Assembly: GCF_903915725.1 (NCBI RefSeq)
Contig: NZ_CAIWTY010000032.1
Coordinates: forward strand, 1-43,586
From: an uncultured Rhodopila sp.
GTDB taxonomy: Bacteria; Pseudomonadota; Alphaproteobacteria; Acetobacterales; Acetobacteraceae
Direction of reading: 5' to 3'
Length of the DNA stretch: 43,586 nt
This document shows, piece by piece, positions 32,509-41,502 of this stretch. The position numbers and the translations under genes are program-made. Numbering within the stretch: position 1 is the stretch's first letter; every line of letters begins with the position of its first letter. The notes under the pieces were generated by a model. It searched no databases. It was not told the DNA's origin and saw only the letters and a list, made by a program, of their open reading frames with translations.

Positions 32509-33630
32509 TCACCCCAACCCCGCCACCCGGAACGGGCAATCCCCAAACGGGTCAGCGCAAATCCGCCCCCCCGACTGGCTGCACAACCCCGACCCGTTCT
32601 CCAGCGTCCGCCGCACCAGATCGCCCAGCGACGCAATAAACACCGCATCCGAGTTCTGCGTCGGCACCCGGAAATACCCGGGTACCCCCAGCTCCACCGC
32701 CAGGTCGCGGTATTCCACATCCAGCTCCACCAGCGTCTCGGTATGCTCCGAAACAAACGCTATCGGCACCACCAGCACGGCGGAACCATCCTTCGCCGCC
32801 CGCTCGATCTCGGACTCCGTGGACGGATCGATCCACTTCTGCGGCGTCGCCCGCGACTGGTAGCAGACGCTCCAATCCAGCTCGCCGCCCCACGCCGCCA
32901 CCACCGCGCCGACGGTCTGCTCAACCTGCCACTGATACGGGTCGCCGTTCTTGATGATGATCTCCGGCAGCCCGTGCGCCGAGAACAGCACCCGCAGCGG
33001 CACCGACGGGTCCAGCTCCGCCCGCGCCTTCGCGTACGCCGCCTTCACCAGCCCCGTCGTCGCCTTGATATACCCGTCATCGGTCGGGTAGCAGCACAGC
33101 ATCGTCGACTTCACCAGCAGCTTCGCCTTCAACGACGCCTCCCGCCACGCCGCCACCGAACTCCCGGTCGTCGTGGTGGAGAAATGCGGATACAGCGGCA
33201 GCAGGACGATCTCATCCGGATCCCACGCCTTCACCGCCAGCGCCGTCTCCAGGCTGAACGGATGCCAGTAGCGCATGGCGATGAAGCATTTCGCATCCAG
33301 CTCCGGCAGCGATGCCTCCAGCGCCGCCGCCTGGTCCCGGGTCAAGCCCAGCAGCGGGGACTTACCCCCCAACAGAGCGTAGTTGGCCGTCGCCCCCGGG
33401 ACACGGGCTTTCGCGATCATCCGCGCCAGGAACGGGCGGATGAAGAACGGCACCCGCAGGATGGCGGGGTCCTGGAACAGGTTCATCAGGAACGGCCGGA
33501 TCGCCTCGGGACTATCCGGACCGCCCAGGTTGAACAGGACGATCGCCACCCGGCGGCGGCGGCCGGACGCGGGAACGTCCGGGCCGCCGGCCGTCAGCGG
33601 CGAGGCCGAGGGCAGGCTCTCGCCCGCCAT
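32509..33630 (-). CDS. hemH: ferrochelatase
   Basis: A 373-residue ferrochelatase that inserts Fe2+ into protoporphyrin IX, the last step of heme synthesis. Family segments include IVLFNLGGPDSPEAIRPFL, the active-site histidine in LFSAHGLPEI, VCYQSRATPQKW and PIAFVSEHTETLVELD. Three cysteines near the C-terminus (in GLCSQSGGRICADPFGDC) recall the [2Fe-2S]-binding tail of some alphaproteobacterial ferrochelatases. The ATG at 33630 is preferred because the frame upstream overlaps hemE and shows no resemblance. It lies 28 bases after hemE on the same strand. Its 3' side borders the AT-richer island. Confidence 0.94.
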   Translation of the reverse strand: MAGESLPSASPLTAGGPDVPASGRRRRVAIVLFNLGGPDSPEAIRPFLMNLFQDPAILRVPFFIRPFLARMIAKARVPGATANYALLGGKSPLLGLTRDQAAALEASLPELDAKCFIAMRYWHPFSLETALAVKAWDPDEIVLLPLYPHFSTTTTGSSVAAWREASLKAKLLVKSTMLCCYPTDDGYIKATTGLVKAAYAKARAELDPSVPLRVLFSAHGLPEIIIKNGDPYQWQVEQTVGAVVAAWGGELDWSVCYQSRATPQKWIDPSTESEIERAAKDGSAVLVVPIAFVSEHTETLVELDVEYRDLAVELGVPGYFRVPTQNSDAVFIASLGDLVRRTLENGSGLCSQSGGRICADPFGDCPFRVAGLG

Positions 33631-33658
33631 GAAGTTGCGTTCAAATCGGCTGAACTCA

Positions 33659-34690
33659 CTACCCGGCACGCACGATCTCCAGAAGTGCCGCGACATGCTC
33701 CGGCGGGGTCTGCGGCACGATGCCATGGCCGAGGTTGAAGATGAACGGTCGGCCGCGCATCGCGTCCAGGATGCTCTCCGCCTCCGCCTTCATCGCCGCC
33801 CCACCGGCAACGACCGCCAGAGGGTCCAGGTTCCCCTGCACCGCGATATGCGCCGGCAGCATCTCCGCCGCCACGGCGATATCCGCACCGGTGTCGATGC
33901 CGACACCGTCCACGCCGGTGGCGCCGTATTCGCCGACCATGACGCCGGCGAGGCGCGGGAAGCCAATCAGCTTGACCCCCGGATGCCGCGCCCGCAGCGC
34001 CGCGACGATCTTGGTGGCCGGCGCGATCACATGCGCCCGGAACTGCAAGGCCGACAGCACGCCCGCCCAGGAGTCGAACAGCATCAGCGCTTCCGCTCCG
34101 GCGACCACCTGGGCCGACAGATACTCGATCGTCGCATCCGTCAGCGTGTCGATCAGCCGCTGGAACAGCGCCGGCTTGCCGTACGCCATGGTGCGGACAT
34201 TCGCGAAATCCTTCGATCCGCCGCCCTCGATCATGTAGCAGGCGACGGTGAACGGCGCGCCGGCAAAGCCGATCAGCGCGGTGTCGGCGAAGCCCTCGGC
34301 CAGCAGGCCGGCGCGGATACGCTCCACCGTCTCCATGATGGGCTTCACACGGTCCTTGACCCGCGTGGGGTCGAGCGCGGCGACGGCCGCCTCATCCCGC
34401 AGCGGCGGCAGAACCGGGCCTTCGCCTTCCTTGAATTCCAGCCCGTGCCCGAGCGCCCAGGGCAGCATCAGGATGTCGCTGAACAGGATCGCCGCGTCGA
34501 AGCCATAGCGGCGGATGGGCTGCAATGTGACTTCGGTGGCCAGTTCCGGGTTGACGCACAGGGCGACAAAATCGGGCACCGCGGCGCGCACCTTGCGGTA
34601 CTCCGGCAGGTAGCGCCCCGCCTGCCGCATCAGCCAAACCGGCGGCGGCCATACCGCCTCGCCGTCGAGACTCCGTAAAAATCGTTTCAT
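33659..34690 (-). CDS. hemE: uroporphyrinogen decarboxylase
   Basis: A 343-residue enzyme that removes four acetate carboxyls from uroporphyrinogen III to give coproporphyrinogen III. The N-terminal signature WLMRQAGRYLPEYRKVR and the following FVALCVNPELATEVTLQPIR are intact, as are FSDILMLPWALG and the C-terminal NLGHGIVPQTPPEHVAALL. The ATG at 34690 has GGA seven bases upstream; an in-frame ATG at 34702 has no binding site. hemE and hemH are adjacent, as in many alphaproteobacteria. Confidence 0.94.
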   Translation of the reverse strand: MKRFLRSLDGEAVWPPPVWLMRQAGRYLPEYRKVRAAVPDFVALCVNPELATEVTLQPIRRYGFDAAILFSDILMLPWALGHGLEFKEGEGPVLPPLRDEAAVAALDPTRVKDRVKPIMETVERIRAGLLAEGFADTALIGFAGAPFTVACYMIEGGGSKDFANVRTMAYGKPALFQRLIDTLTDATIEYLSAQVVAGAEALMLFDSWAGVLSALQFRAHVIAPATKIVAALRARHPGVKLIGFPRLAGVMVGEYGATGVDGVGIDTGADIAVAAEMLPAHIAVQGNLDPLAVVAGGAAMKAEAESILDAMRGRPFIFNLGHGIVPQTPPEHVAALLEIVRAG

Positions 34691-34752
34691 GTTAACGTCC
34701 ATTCATCCGAGATAGGCCGGAGCCGCCTGTCTCCAAGTAATGGACACTCCGG

Positions 34753-36408
34753 TCAAGCCAGTTCGGTGACAATCTCGCCGAACACGGTCCCCGCGTCCAG
34801 CGCGGCAGCGACGCGGGCCATGGGACCGGACCAGTCGCCGGGGTTGTCCTGGCGGAAAATGCGCAGGTTCGGGTACCACGGGCTGTCGCTGCGGCCGTGC
34901 AGCCAGCGCCAGCAGCCGTCGTAGCGGTCGAGCAGCAGCACCGGCTTGCCCATCAGGCCGGCCAAGTGCACCACGCTGGTGTCCACGCTGACCACTGCGT
35001 CCAGGGTGGCGATGATCGCCGCGGTGTCGAGGAAATCGGTCACCTCCGCCATGTTGTCTTCCAACTCCAGCCCCGAAGGCGCCGGCTGCCGCGCGGGCGG
35101 CCCGGCCTGCAGGCTGACGAAGCTGACGCCGGGCACCAGCGCCAGCGGCGCGAACGCCGCCAGCCCGGCGGAGCGCCGCCGATCGAGCGTGCGGAAGCCG
35201 GGGGCGGCCGGGCGGGCCTGACCGGCCCAGACCAGGCCGATGCGGCGGGGTGGACCCGGGGGCTCTCGGGGCGCTTCCTCCTCTTCCGTCATGGCCCGGC
35301 ATGTCCGGGCCATCTCCCCCGGCACCTGCGGCGATAGGTAGTCCGGACAAGCCGGGCCATGAGGGTTATGCAGATCGAACGCCAGCGCCGGTACCGGCGG
35401 GATCGTCGCGACCGTCGTGCCGAACACCCGCGGCAGGCTGAACATCGGACAGACGAAATCATGCGCCGGCAGCGCGGCAGCGTCCGTCACCACCTCGGCG
35501 ACACCGGGAACCAGCCGCATCAGCCGGACCAGCTCCGGCGGAACGCAGGCGATCACCCGGGCGCCCAGCTCCGCCAGCAGCGGCAGGTAGCGCAGGAACT
35601 GCAGCGTGTCGCCGAACCCTTCCTCATGCAGCGCCAGCACGCTGCGGCCCGCCAGGCGGACCCCGCCCGAAAGTGCCGGCAACGCCCGGGACCGGTCGAA
35701 CCCCGGCACCGCGGCCAAATCCATGCGGTATTCGTAATCCTGCCATGCCCTTTCCCACGCCCCTGCCTGCAGCAGCGCCACCGCGCGGTTGACGCGGAAT
35801 TGCGGGTTGTCCGGCTCCAGCGCCACCGCGCGGTCATGCGCGATGAGCGCCTTGTGGAATTCGCCCTCGATCTTCAGCACGATGCCAAGGTTGGACCAGG
35901 CCGCCGCGGCCGATGGATTCAGTGCCACCACGATCTTGAAGCTGCTGATCGCCGAGGCGAACCGATTCAGCTCCGCCCGCGCCATGCCCTTTAGGTGTTG
36001 CGCCGCCGCATCGCCGGACAGGCCAGCCAGGACAGCGTCCGCCGCTTCCGGATCGTCTGCCTCCAGCAGGAAGCTTGCAAAGGCGCGCCGCAGACGGACA
36101 TCGGAGGGCGCCAGATCGAGGCAGGCGCGGAACTGCCGCGCCACCAGCGCCCGCGGCAAGATCGGCTGCAATCGCGCGAGGTCGAGGCAGGGATGCTCTG
36201 CCTCCGGCCGTGCCGCCGCGAAGGCGGCCAGCAGCGGGGCGGCACGCTCCGCCTCGCCCATTGCCGCGATGGCCAGTCCGGCCAGCAGATCCGCCTGAAC
36301 ATTCCCCGGTTCGGCTTCCCGAACCGCCCGCGCCGCCGCCTCCGCCTGCCGCCAGCAGCCGGCGGCCAGCAATTGGAAGGTGGCGGCAATCCGTTCAGTC
36401 GAAGCCAT
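34753..36408 (-). CDS. TPR protein with glycosyltransferase-9-like C-terminal domain
   Basis: A 551-residue protein. Residues 1-250 are helical tetratricopeptide repeats (for example AAAWSNLGIVLKIEGEFHKA and VALEPDNPQFRVNRAVALLQ). From about 270 the chain resembles the heptosyltransferase/GT9-like fold found fused to TPRs in alphaproteobacteria (SVLALHEEGFGDTLQFLRYL; RIGLVWAG; VSVDTSVVHLAGLMGKPVLL). It may act in polysaccharide or flagellin glycosylation. The ATG at 36408 has GGAGAG upstream. About 25 residues at the domain linker are encoded by a palindromic repeat (35290-35363) inserted in frame. Confidence 0.88.
   Translation of the reverse strand: MASTERIAATFQLLAAGCWRQAEAAARAVREAEPGNVQADLLAGLAIAAMGEAERAAPLLAAFAAARPEAEHPCLDLARLQPILPRALVARQFRACLDLAPSDVRLRRAFASFLLEADDPEAADAVLAGLSGDAAAQHLKGMARAELNRFASAISSFKIVVALNPSAAAAWSNLGIVLKIEGEFHKALIAHDRAVALEPDNPQFRVNRAVALLQAGAWERAWQDYEYRMDLAAVPGFDRSRALPALSGGVRLAGRSVLALHEEGFGDTLQFLRYLPLLAELGARVIACVPPELVRLMRLVPGVAEVVTDAAALPAHDFVCPMFSLPRVFGTTVATIPPVPALAFDLHNPHGPACPDYLSPQVPGEMARTCRAMTEEEEAPREPPGPPRRIGLVWAGQARPAAPGFRTLDRRRSAGLAAFAPLALVPGVSFVSLQAGPPARQPAPSGLELEDNMAEVTDFLDTAAIIATLDAVVSVDTSVVHLAGLMGKPVLLLDRYDGCWRWLHGRSDSPWYPNLRIFRQDNPGDWSGPMARVAAALDAGTVFGEIVTELA
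35290..35363. repeat. palindromic repeat R2 inserted in frame in the TPR gene
   Basis: Two hairpins, TGGCCCGGCATGTCCGGGCCA and a second arm pair ending in CCGGGCCAT, are separated by a short link, about 74 bases in all. The copy at 42091-42165 between rfbC and rfbD has the same plan with scattered differences. Here it lies inside an open reading frame and encodes a peptide (PQVPGEMARTCRAMTEE) in an apparently variable linker, without breaking the frame. Confidence 0.75.
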
Positions 36409-36581
36409 CGGCGGTCTCTCCGTGCGGAAAGCCGCATGATGACCGGAAAATCTTAACATTCGGTTAGCGCCGGGCGGCCCGAACTGAATTGCCGCGATGG
36501 AAATGACCGGGGGGTCGTTGCTCAGAAGGGCGGCGCCCTGTAGCGTTATCTTACATCAGGAAGCCGGATATCAGACTGTTC

Positions 36582-37646
36582 ATGCCCGCCCGCACGCTCC
36601 TGGCCGCCATGGTGCTCCTCGCCGCGCCATCGGCCGCCACTCCCCTCCTGGCCAGCCCGCCTTCCCAAGCCGGCACGGACCATTTGACCATCGTGACCCG
36701 GGACGACTCGCTGCAACGGGCGATCCAGGCGGCCTATGTGCAACCGTTCACCGCGGCCACGCAGGTACATGTCGTGCAGCTTGTCTGGGAGGGCGGCCTG
36801 GATACCCTGCGCAGCCACCTCAAGGCGCCCGACAACAGTTGGGACCTGATCATGGTGGACCCCGATGAGCTGGCCAGCGGCTGCGATGCCGGGCTGTTCG
36901 AAAAGCTCGACTGGTCCGCCATCGGCGGCAAGGACCATTACGTGCCGCAGGCGGTCAGCGATTGCGGCGTAGGCGCGGTCGTAACCGGCACCGCGCTGGC
37001 CTGGGACAAGGACAAGCTGCCGATAACCCCGTCCTGGATGGATTTCTGGGATGTGGCGAAATATCCCGGCAAGCGCGGCCTGCGCAAAGGCGTGCGCGGC
37101 AATCTGGAGATCGCCCTGATGGCGGACGGCGTCGCAGCCGGCGACGTCTACCGGACGCTGGCCTCGGCAGACGGCCAGGACCGGGCTTTCCGCAAGCTCG
37201 ACCAGCTCAAGCCCTATATCGTCTGGTGGTCGTCCGAGGCCGACGCGGCAAAGATCCTGGCCTCCGGCGACGTGCTGATGACCAGCGCACCCAGCGGCCA
37301 GATCGCCACCGCGGCGGAGACCGGGCATCGCAGCTTCGGGCTGCAATTCGCCGGCAGCCTGTATGAGATGGACAGTTGGGTGATCGCCAAGGGCAGCGCC
37401 GCGCTGCGCCGGGCGCAGGAATTCCTCTATTTCACCGGCATGCCGGCGATCGAGGTGCGTCTGCTGCGGCAAAGCGGCGATGCCGGGCTGGTCAAGGGTC
37501 TGAACGACGGCCTGCCGCCCGAGCTTCTGGCGATATCCCCGGCCAACCCGGCCAACCAGAGCGCCGCCCTGCGCATCGATTCCGGTTTCTGGCACGACAA
37601 CCTGCCGAAGCTGCGGCAGCGCTTCGATAGCTGGCTCGGCCACTAG
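36582..37646 (+). CDS. PotD-like extracellular solute-binding protein
   Basis: A 354-residue exported protein with a Sec signal peptide (MPARTLLAAMVLLAAPSAA) and the periplasmic-binding fold type II. LTIVTRDDSLQRAIQAAYV is the first strand-helix, SWDLIMVDPDELASG and WKDFWD-like SWMDFWDVAKYPGKRGL are typical of spermidine/putrescine binders, and a C-terminal lobe follows. Permease and ATPase genes are not adjacent, so it either serves a transporter encoded elsewhere or acts alone. The ligand is not evident; polyamine or another small cation is likely from the family. Confidence 0.88.
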   Translation: MPARTLLAAMVLLAAPSAATPLLASPPSQAGTDHLTIVTRDDSLQRAIQAAYVQPFTAATQVHVVQLVWEGGLDTLRSHLKAPDNSWDLIMVDPDELASGCDAGLFEKLDWSAIGGKDHYVPQAVSDCGVGAVVTGTALAWDKDKLPITPSWMDFWDVAKYPGKRGLRKGVRGNLEIALMADGVAAGDVYRTLASADGQDRAFRKLDQLKPYIVWWSSEADAAKILASGDVLMTSAPSGQIATAAETGHRSFGLQFAGSLYEMDSWVIAKGSAALRRAQEFLYFTGMPAIEVRLLRQSGDAGLVKGLNDGLPPELLAISPANPANQSAALRIDSGFWHDNLPKLRQRFDSWLGH

Positions 37647-37779
37647 CCGGCGGGGCCGTCGCGGTAGCCCGATCGCCACCGATCGTCCCGGCGCGTCAAA
37701 AAGGTGCAAATCCAACCTTTTCCGACCCCGGATCACGAAATCCGCGCTTTGCACGACACGATTCCGAGTGCGATAGTGG

Positions 37780-38454
37780 ATGCAGATGCGCGTGCTCTAT
37801 CACATTCCCCTATCGCCCTATGCCCGCAAGGTGCGCCTTGTGCTGGCGGAGAAGCGGCTGCCGTATGAGCTGCGGCTGGAAAAGATGTGGGAGCGCCGGC
37901 CGGAATACCTGGAACTCAACCCGGCCGGCACGGTGCCGACACTGGTCGAGGACAACGGCCTGGTGATTCCGGACTCCGGCGTGATCTGCGAATACCTGGA
38001 AGAAGCCTATCCGGACAGCACGCTGATGGGCCGCACCCTGGCGGAACGGATCGAGGTGCGCCGCCTTGCCGCCTGGTTCGACGGCAAATTCGCGTCGGAG
38101 GTCACCAATAGCCTGTACGGGGAAAAATACCTCCGCCGCCTGACCCGCCGCGGCAACCCCGATCCGGCGTCGATCCGGATGGGCTTCACTGCGTTGCGCT
38201 ATCATCTCGATTACATCGCCTGGCTGGCGGAAACCCGCAAATGGCTCGCCGGGCCGAGCCTATCGGTCGCCGACTTCGCCGCCGCGGCGCATCTGTCGAC
38301 GCTGGACTTCCTCGGCGAGGTCGATTGGACCATCTCTCCGGCGGCCAAGGACTGGTATGCACGGATGAAGTCGCGGCCGAGTTTCCGGGGCGTGCTGGCG
38401 GATCGCGTGCCCGGGACGGACCCGCCCGCCCACTATTCGGACCTGGATTTTTAA
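37780..38454 (+). CDS. fzlA: FzlA-like GST-family cell division protein
   Basis: A 224-residue GST-fold protein. MRVLYHIPLSPYARKVRLVL and WERRPEYLELNPAGTVPTLV form the thioredoxin-like domain, and the C-terminal helical domain carries HYLDYIAWLAE-like HLDYIAWLAETRKWLAG and KDWYARMKSRPSFRGVLADR. The conserved tail PAHYSDLDF is the FzlA hallmark. In Caulobacter FzlA binds FtsZ and is required for constriction, and its C-terminal tail matters for that. The catalytic Ser/Cys of true GSTs is not obvious. The first ATG (37780) and a second two codons later are both possible. It has its own 133-base upstream gap. Confidence 0.9.
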   Translation: MQMRVLYHIPLSPYARKVRLVLAEKRLPYELRLEKMWERRPEYLELNPAGTVPTLVEDNGLVIPDSGVICEYLEEAYPDSTLMGRTLAERIEVRRLAAWFDGKFASEVTNSLYGEKYLRRLTRRGNPDPASIRMGFTALRYHLDYIAWLAETRKWLAGPSLSVADFAAAAHLSTLDFLGEVDWTISPAAKDWYARMKSRPSFRGVLADRVPGTDPPAHYSDLDF

Positions 38455-38503
38455 GGCATCGGCACGTCGCGATCCGCGCCCGGTTTTTTACCCCGCCACG
38501 GTC

Positions 38504-38586
38504 CATCATGGCGGGCAAAGGGCCGCCATCCGCGCCTTTGGTTGTGCACACACAGGCATGGACACCGAGCTCCGTCGGCATGACCA
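38504..38586. repeat. dispersed palindromic repeat, family R1 (inverted copy)
   Basis: Read on the minus strand it begins GGTCATGCCGACGGAGCTCG and ends GCCCGCCATGATG, with a diverged central stem (GTCCATGCC and GGCGCGGAT). This is the same layout as the copy at 24290-24372. It fills much of the 265-base gap between fzlA and the small lipoprotein gene; the remaining bases show no gene. Confidence 0.7.
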
Positions 38587-38719
38587 ACCGGTCGCTCCCA
38601 TAGCCGATCGGCTTTCCGCATCCCCGCTCCCGGTTACAATTTGAATTGCATCGCACCCGTTGCGTTTCGTTTTTTCCTGCTATACGTCTCCTCCTCGCCC
38701 AATTCGGGAGTAGCCCGTC

Positions 38720-38848
38720 ATGTCATCCACGAGAATCCTGATCCGGACCGCCGCCGCCGTATGCCTCGCGGTTCTGCTGTCCGGCTGCGTCGTCGTCCCG
38801 GCCTGGGGACCGTATTACCACCCGCACCACTACTACTACGGATATTGA
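38720..38848 (+). CDS. tiny lipoprotein (42 aa)
   Basis: A 42-codon frame. MSSTRILIRTAAAVCLAVLL is a signal sequence followed by the lipobox LLSGC (Cys23), then a very short mature peptide rich in Tyr, His and Pro (PYYHPHHYYYGY). Such small His/Tyr-rich lipoproteins are widespread in alphaproteobacteria and of unknown role. The stop lies four bases before the GTG start of the TetR gene. The ribosome binding site is weak (GGGAGTAG). Confidence 0.6.
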   Translation: MSSTRILIRTAAAVCLAVLLSGCVVVPAWGPYYHPHHYYYGY

Positions 38849-38852
38849 TGGC

Positions 38853-39488
38853 GTGATCGGCCAGGCTGTTCGGCGCTCCGGCGGCCGCCCGACCGCGACA
38901 GCGGCCGCCGCGCTGGAGACCGCCATCCTCGACCGCGCCACCGCGGCGTTCCTGGCCGATGGCTATGCCGCGACGACGATCGAGGCGATCGCTCGCACCT
39001 GCAGTGTCGCCAAACGCACGATTTATGCACGGTGGAATGGCAAACCAGCGTTGTTCCGCGCCGTGCTCGAAGGGTTGATCGCCAAATGGATGTCCGGGGC
39101 GGGCGACTGGGCGGATGGCGATACGCCTGAAGCCGCGCTCAAGGCGGCGGCCGATGACATCCTGTCGGTGGCGCTGACCCCGGAAGCCATTGCCCTGCAC
39201 CGGTTGATCATCGCCGAGAGCGGCCGGTTCCCTGAACTGCCGCTGATTCTGCATCAAACCGGCGCCGGCCAGGGCACCACCCGGATCGCCGCCCTGCTCG
39301 ACCGCGCCATTGCCCGCGGCGCCCTGCCACCGCAAGATACCGCCTTCGCCGCCGAGCAGTTCCTCAACCTGCTTCTTACAGGTCCGCAACGCCGGGCGCT
39401 GGGTCTGGGGTCGCCGCTGGACAGCGATCAGATTCGAAACTGGCGCGATAAGGCGGTTGCGTTATTTCTGTCCGGCATCGCAGCTTGA
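38853..39488 (+). CDS. TetR-family regulator
   Basis: A 211-residue regulator starting at GTG 38853. The helix-turn-helix is at about residues 25-70 (ATAAFLADGYAATTIEAIAR, then SVAKRTIYARWNGKPALFRA). The C-terminal domain (RLIIAESGRFPELPLILHQT) fits the AefR/TetR_C group that often controls efflux or membrane stress genes. It is separated from the tiny lipoprotein by four bases, and that gene could be part of its unit. Its target is unknown; the palindrome at 39500-39523 follows its stop. Confidence 0.92.
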   Translation: MIGQAVRRSGGRPTATAAAALETAILDRATAAFLADGYAATTIEAIARTCSVAKRTIYARWNGKPALFRAVLEGLIAKWMSGAGDWADGDTPEAALKAAADDILSVALTPEAIALHRLIIAESGRFPELPLILHQTGAGQGTTRIAALLDRAIARGALPPQDTAFAAEQFLNLLLTGPQRRALGLGSPLDSDQIRNWRDKAVALFLSGIAA

Positions 39489-39499
39489 GGTTGCGACGG

Positions 39500-39523
39500 A
39501 CTGCGGAATGATGTTACCGCAGT
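39500..39523. promoter_or_regulatory. palindrome between tetR and rfbB
   Basis: ACTGCGG and CCGCAGT arms with a ten-base AT-richer centre. It lies 11 bases after the TetR stop and 30 bases before rfbB. Without a T-run it may be either an operator near the rfb promoter or a terminator-like hairpin. Confidence 0.35.
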
Positions 39524-39553
39524 GCGGCAAGGAAGGCAGGGAAGTTTAGCGGC

Positions 39554-40630
39554 ATGAAGCTTTTGCTGACCGGCGGATGCGGGTTTATCGGTTCCGCGGT
39601 CGTTAGGAATTTGCTCCGCCACACCGGCCACGTGGTGGTGAACGTCGACAAGATGACCTACGCGGCGTCCGAGGACGCGCTGGAAGACGGCATCGGCCAC
39701 GGACGCCACATCCTGGTGCGAGCCGACATCGCCGATGCCGAGGCGATGCGTCAGGTGTTCGAAACCCACGATCCCGACGCGGTGATGCACTTGGCCGCGG
39801 AAAGCCATGTCGATCGCTCGATCGACGGGCCCGCCGACTTTGTGCAGACGAATGTCGTCGGCACCTTCATTCTGCTGGAAGCGGCACGGCGTCATTACGA
39901 TGGCTTAAGCCCTCAGCGTAGGGGTTCGTTCCGGTTCCACCATGTCTCCACCGATGAGGTGTTCGGCGCGCTGGAGCATGGCGATCCGCCGTTCACCGAA
40001 ACGACGCCGTACGACCCGCGCAGCCCTTACTCCGCGACCAAGGCCGCCTCCGACCATCTGGTGCGCGCCTGGAACCACACCTATAAATTGCCGACGATCG
40101 TTTCAAACACGTGCAACAACTACGGGCCCTGGCAGTTCCCGGAAAAACTGATCCCGCTGGTGACCCTGAACGCCCTCGAAGGCAAGGAGCTGCCGGTCTA
40201 CGGCGACGGCTCCAACATGCGCGACTGGCTGTTCGTCGAGGACCACGCCGAGGCGCTGATCCGTGTCGTCGAACAGGGCCAGCCGGGCGAGACCTATGCC
40301 ATCGGAGGGCGGCAGCCGCGCACCAATCTTCAGGTGGTCAAGGCGATCTGCGCCCATCTCGATTTGCGAACGCCCGACCCGGCCGGCCCGCGGGAGCGGC
40401 TGATCCGCTTCGTCAGCGACCGCCCCGGCCATGATTTCCGCTACGAAATCGACCCGACCCGGTCGGAGGCCGCGCTGTCCTGGAAAGCGCCGCATGATTT
40501 CGAAACCGGGCTGGCACGCACCATTGACTGGTATCTGGACAACCGCGCCTGGTGGGAAGCGTTGCGGGCAGCACGCTATGCCGGCCAACGGCTCGGTTCG
40601 GCACCCGAGAGCAAAGGAAAAGCGGCATGA
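39554..40630 (+). CDS. rfbB: dTDP-glucose 4,6-dehydratase
   Basis: A 358-residue extended SDR. The NAD-binding motif is TGGCGFIG (6-13), the family motif [15 protein letters not shown] is intact, and catalytic residues occur in [10 protein letters not shown] and [12 protein letters not shown]. It converts dTDP-glucose to dTDP-4-keto-6-deoxyglucose, the second step towards dTDP-L-rhamnose. The stop overlaps the rfbA start (ATGA). It heads the operon rfbB-rfbA-rfbC-rfbD. Confidence 0.96.
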   Translation: MKLLLTGGCGFIGSAVVRNLLRHTGHVVVNVDKMTYAASEDALEDGIGHGRHILVRADIADAEAMRQVFETHDPDAVMHLAAESHVDRSIDGPADFVQTNVVGTFILLEAARRHYDGLSPQRRGSFRFHHVSTDEVFGALEHGDPPFTETTPYDPRSPYSATKAASDHLVRAWNHTYKLPTIVSNTCNNYGPWQFPEKLIPLVTLNALEGKELPVYGDGSNMRDWLFVEDHAEALIRVVEQGQPGETYAIGGRQPRTNLQVVKAICAHLDLRTPDPAGPRERLIRFVSDRPGHDFRYEIDPTRSEAALSWKAPHDFETGLARTIDWYLDNRAWWEALRAARYAGQRLGSAPESKGKAA

Positions 40631-41502
40631 AGGGCATTTTGCTGGCCGGCGGATCGGGCACGCGCCTGCATCCGATGACTCAGGCCGCGTCGAAACAGCT
40701 CCTGCCGGTCTACGACAAGCCGATGGTATACTATCCGCTATCGACGCTGATGCTGGCCGGCATCCAGGACATCCTGCTGATTTCCACGCCGGAGGACCTG
40801 CCGCAGTTCCGCCGTCTGCTCGGCGACGGCTCGCGATTCGGCGTGCATTTCGAGTATGCCGTGCAGCCGTCACCCGACGGTATCGCGCAGGCTTTCCTCA
40901 TTGGCCGCGACTGGCTACAGGGCCAGCCCTGCGCCCTGGCGCTGGGCGACAACCTGATCCACGCAGATCACCTCTCGACGTTGCTGCGGGCGGCGGCGGC
41001 GCGGCCCATCGGCGCCAGTGTGTTCGCCTATCAGGTGCGCGATCCGGAGCGCTATGGCGTGGTCGCGTTCGATGCCACCGGCCGCGCCATCGAGGTCGTG
41101 GAAAAGCCCGCCGCGCCCACCAGCAACTGGGCCATTACCGGGTTATATTTCTACGACGAGCACGTCAGCGACATCGCGCCGCAGATCAAGCCGTCGCCGC
41201 GCGGTGAGCTGGAGATAACCGACCTCAACCGCGCCTATCTGGAGATGGGCACGCTGCACGTGGAGAAATTGTCGCGCGGCTGCGCCTGGCTGGATGCCGG
41301 CACGCCCGACAGCCTGTTGCAGGCGGCGACGTTCGTGCAGACGATCCAGTCGCGCACCGGTATGCTCGTCGGCTGCCCCGAGGAGGTCGCCTTCCGCATG
41401 GGCTTCATCACCGCCGATGTGCTGCGGGAGCATGCGAAGGGGTTGGGGAAGACGGAACTCGGGCGCGTGCTGATGGAACTGGCCGAGGGAGAACTGGAGT
41501 GA
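40627..41502 (+). CDS. rfbA: glucose-1-phosphate thymidylyltransferase
   Basis: A 291-residue nucleotidyltransferase. [18 protein letters not shown] is the nucleotide-binding N-terminus; [20 protein letters not shown] and [11 protein letters not shown] are family blocks. It couples dTTP and glucose-1-phosphate to dTDP-glucose. The ATG at 40627 overlaps the rfbB stop by four bases, and its own stop overlaps the GTG of rfbC in the same way, so the three are coupled. Confidence 0.96.
   Translation: MKGILLAGGSGTRLHPMTQAASKQLLPVYDKPMVYYPLSTLMLAGIQDILLISTPEDLPQFRRLLGDGSRFGVHFEYAVQPSPDGIAQAFLIGRDWLQGQPCALALGDNLIHADHLSTLLRAAAARPIGASVFAYQVRDPERYGVVAFDATGRAIEVVEKPAAPTSNWAITGLYFYDEHVSDIAPQIKPSPRGELEITDLNRAYLEMGTLHVEKLSRGCAWLDAGTPDSLLQAATFVQTIQSRTGMLVGCPEEVAFRMGFITADVLREHAKGLGKTELGRVLMELAEGELE

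Noticed and set aside
32392..33738. A 448-codon plus-strand frame opposite hemH
   Set aside because: Shadow frame, very rich in Arg, His and Gln; hemH on the minus strand is unmistakable.
33659..34752. Chromosome origin beside hemE, as in Caulobacter
   Set aside because: The 62-base gap upstream of hemE and the 28-base gap downstream have no AT-rich region or DnaA-box array, and no dnaA or parAB is near.
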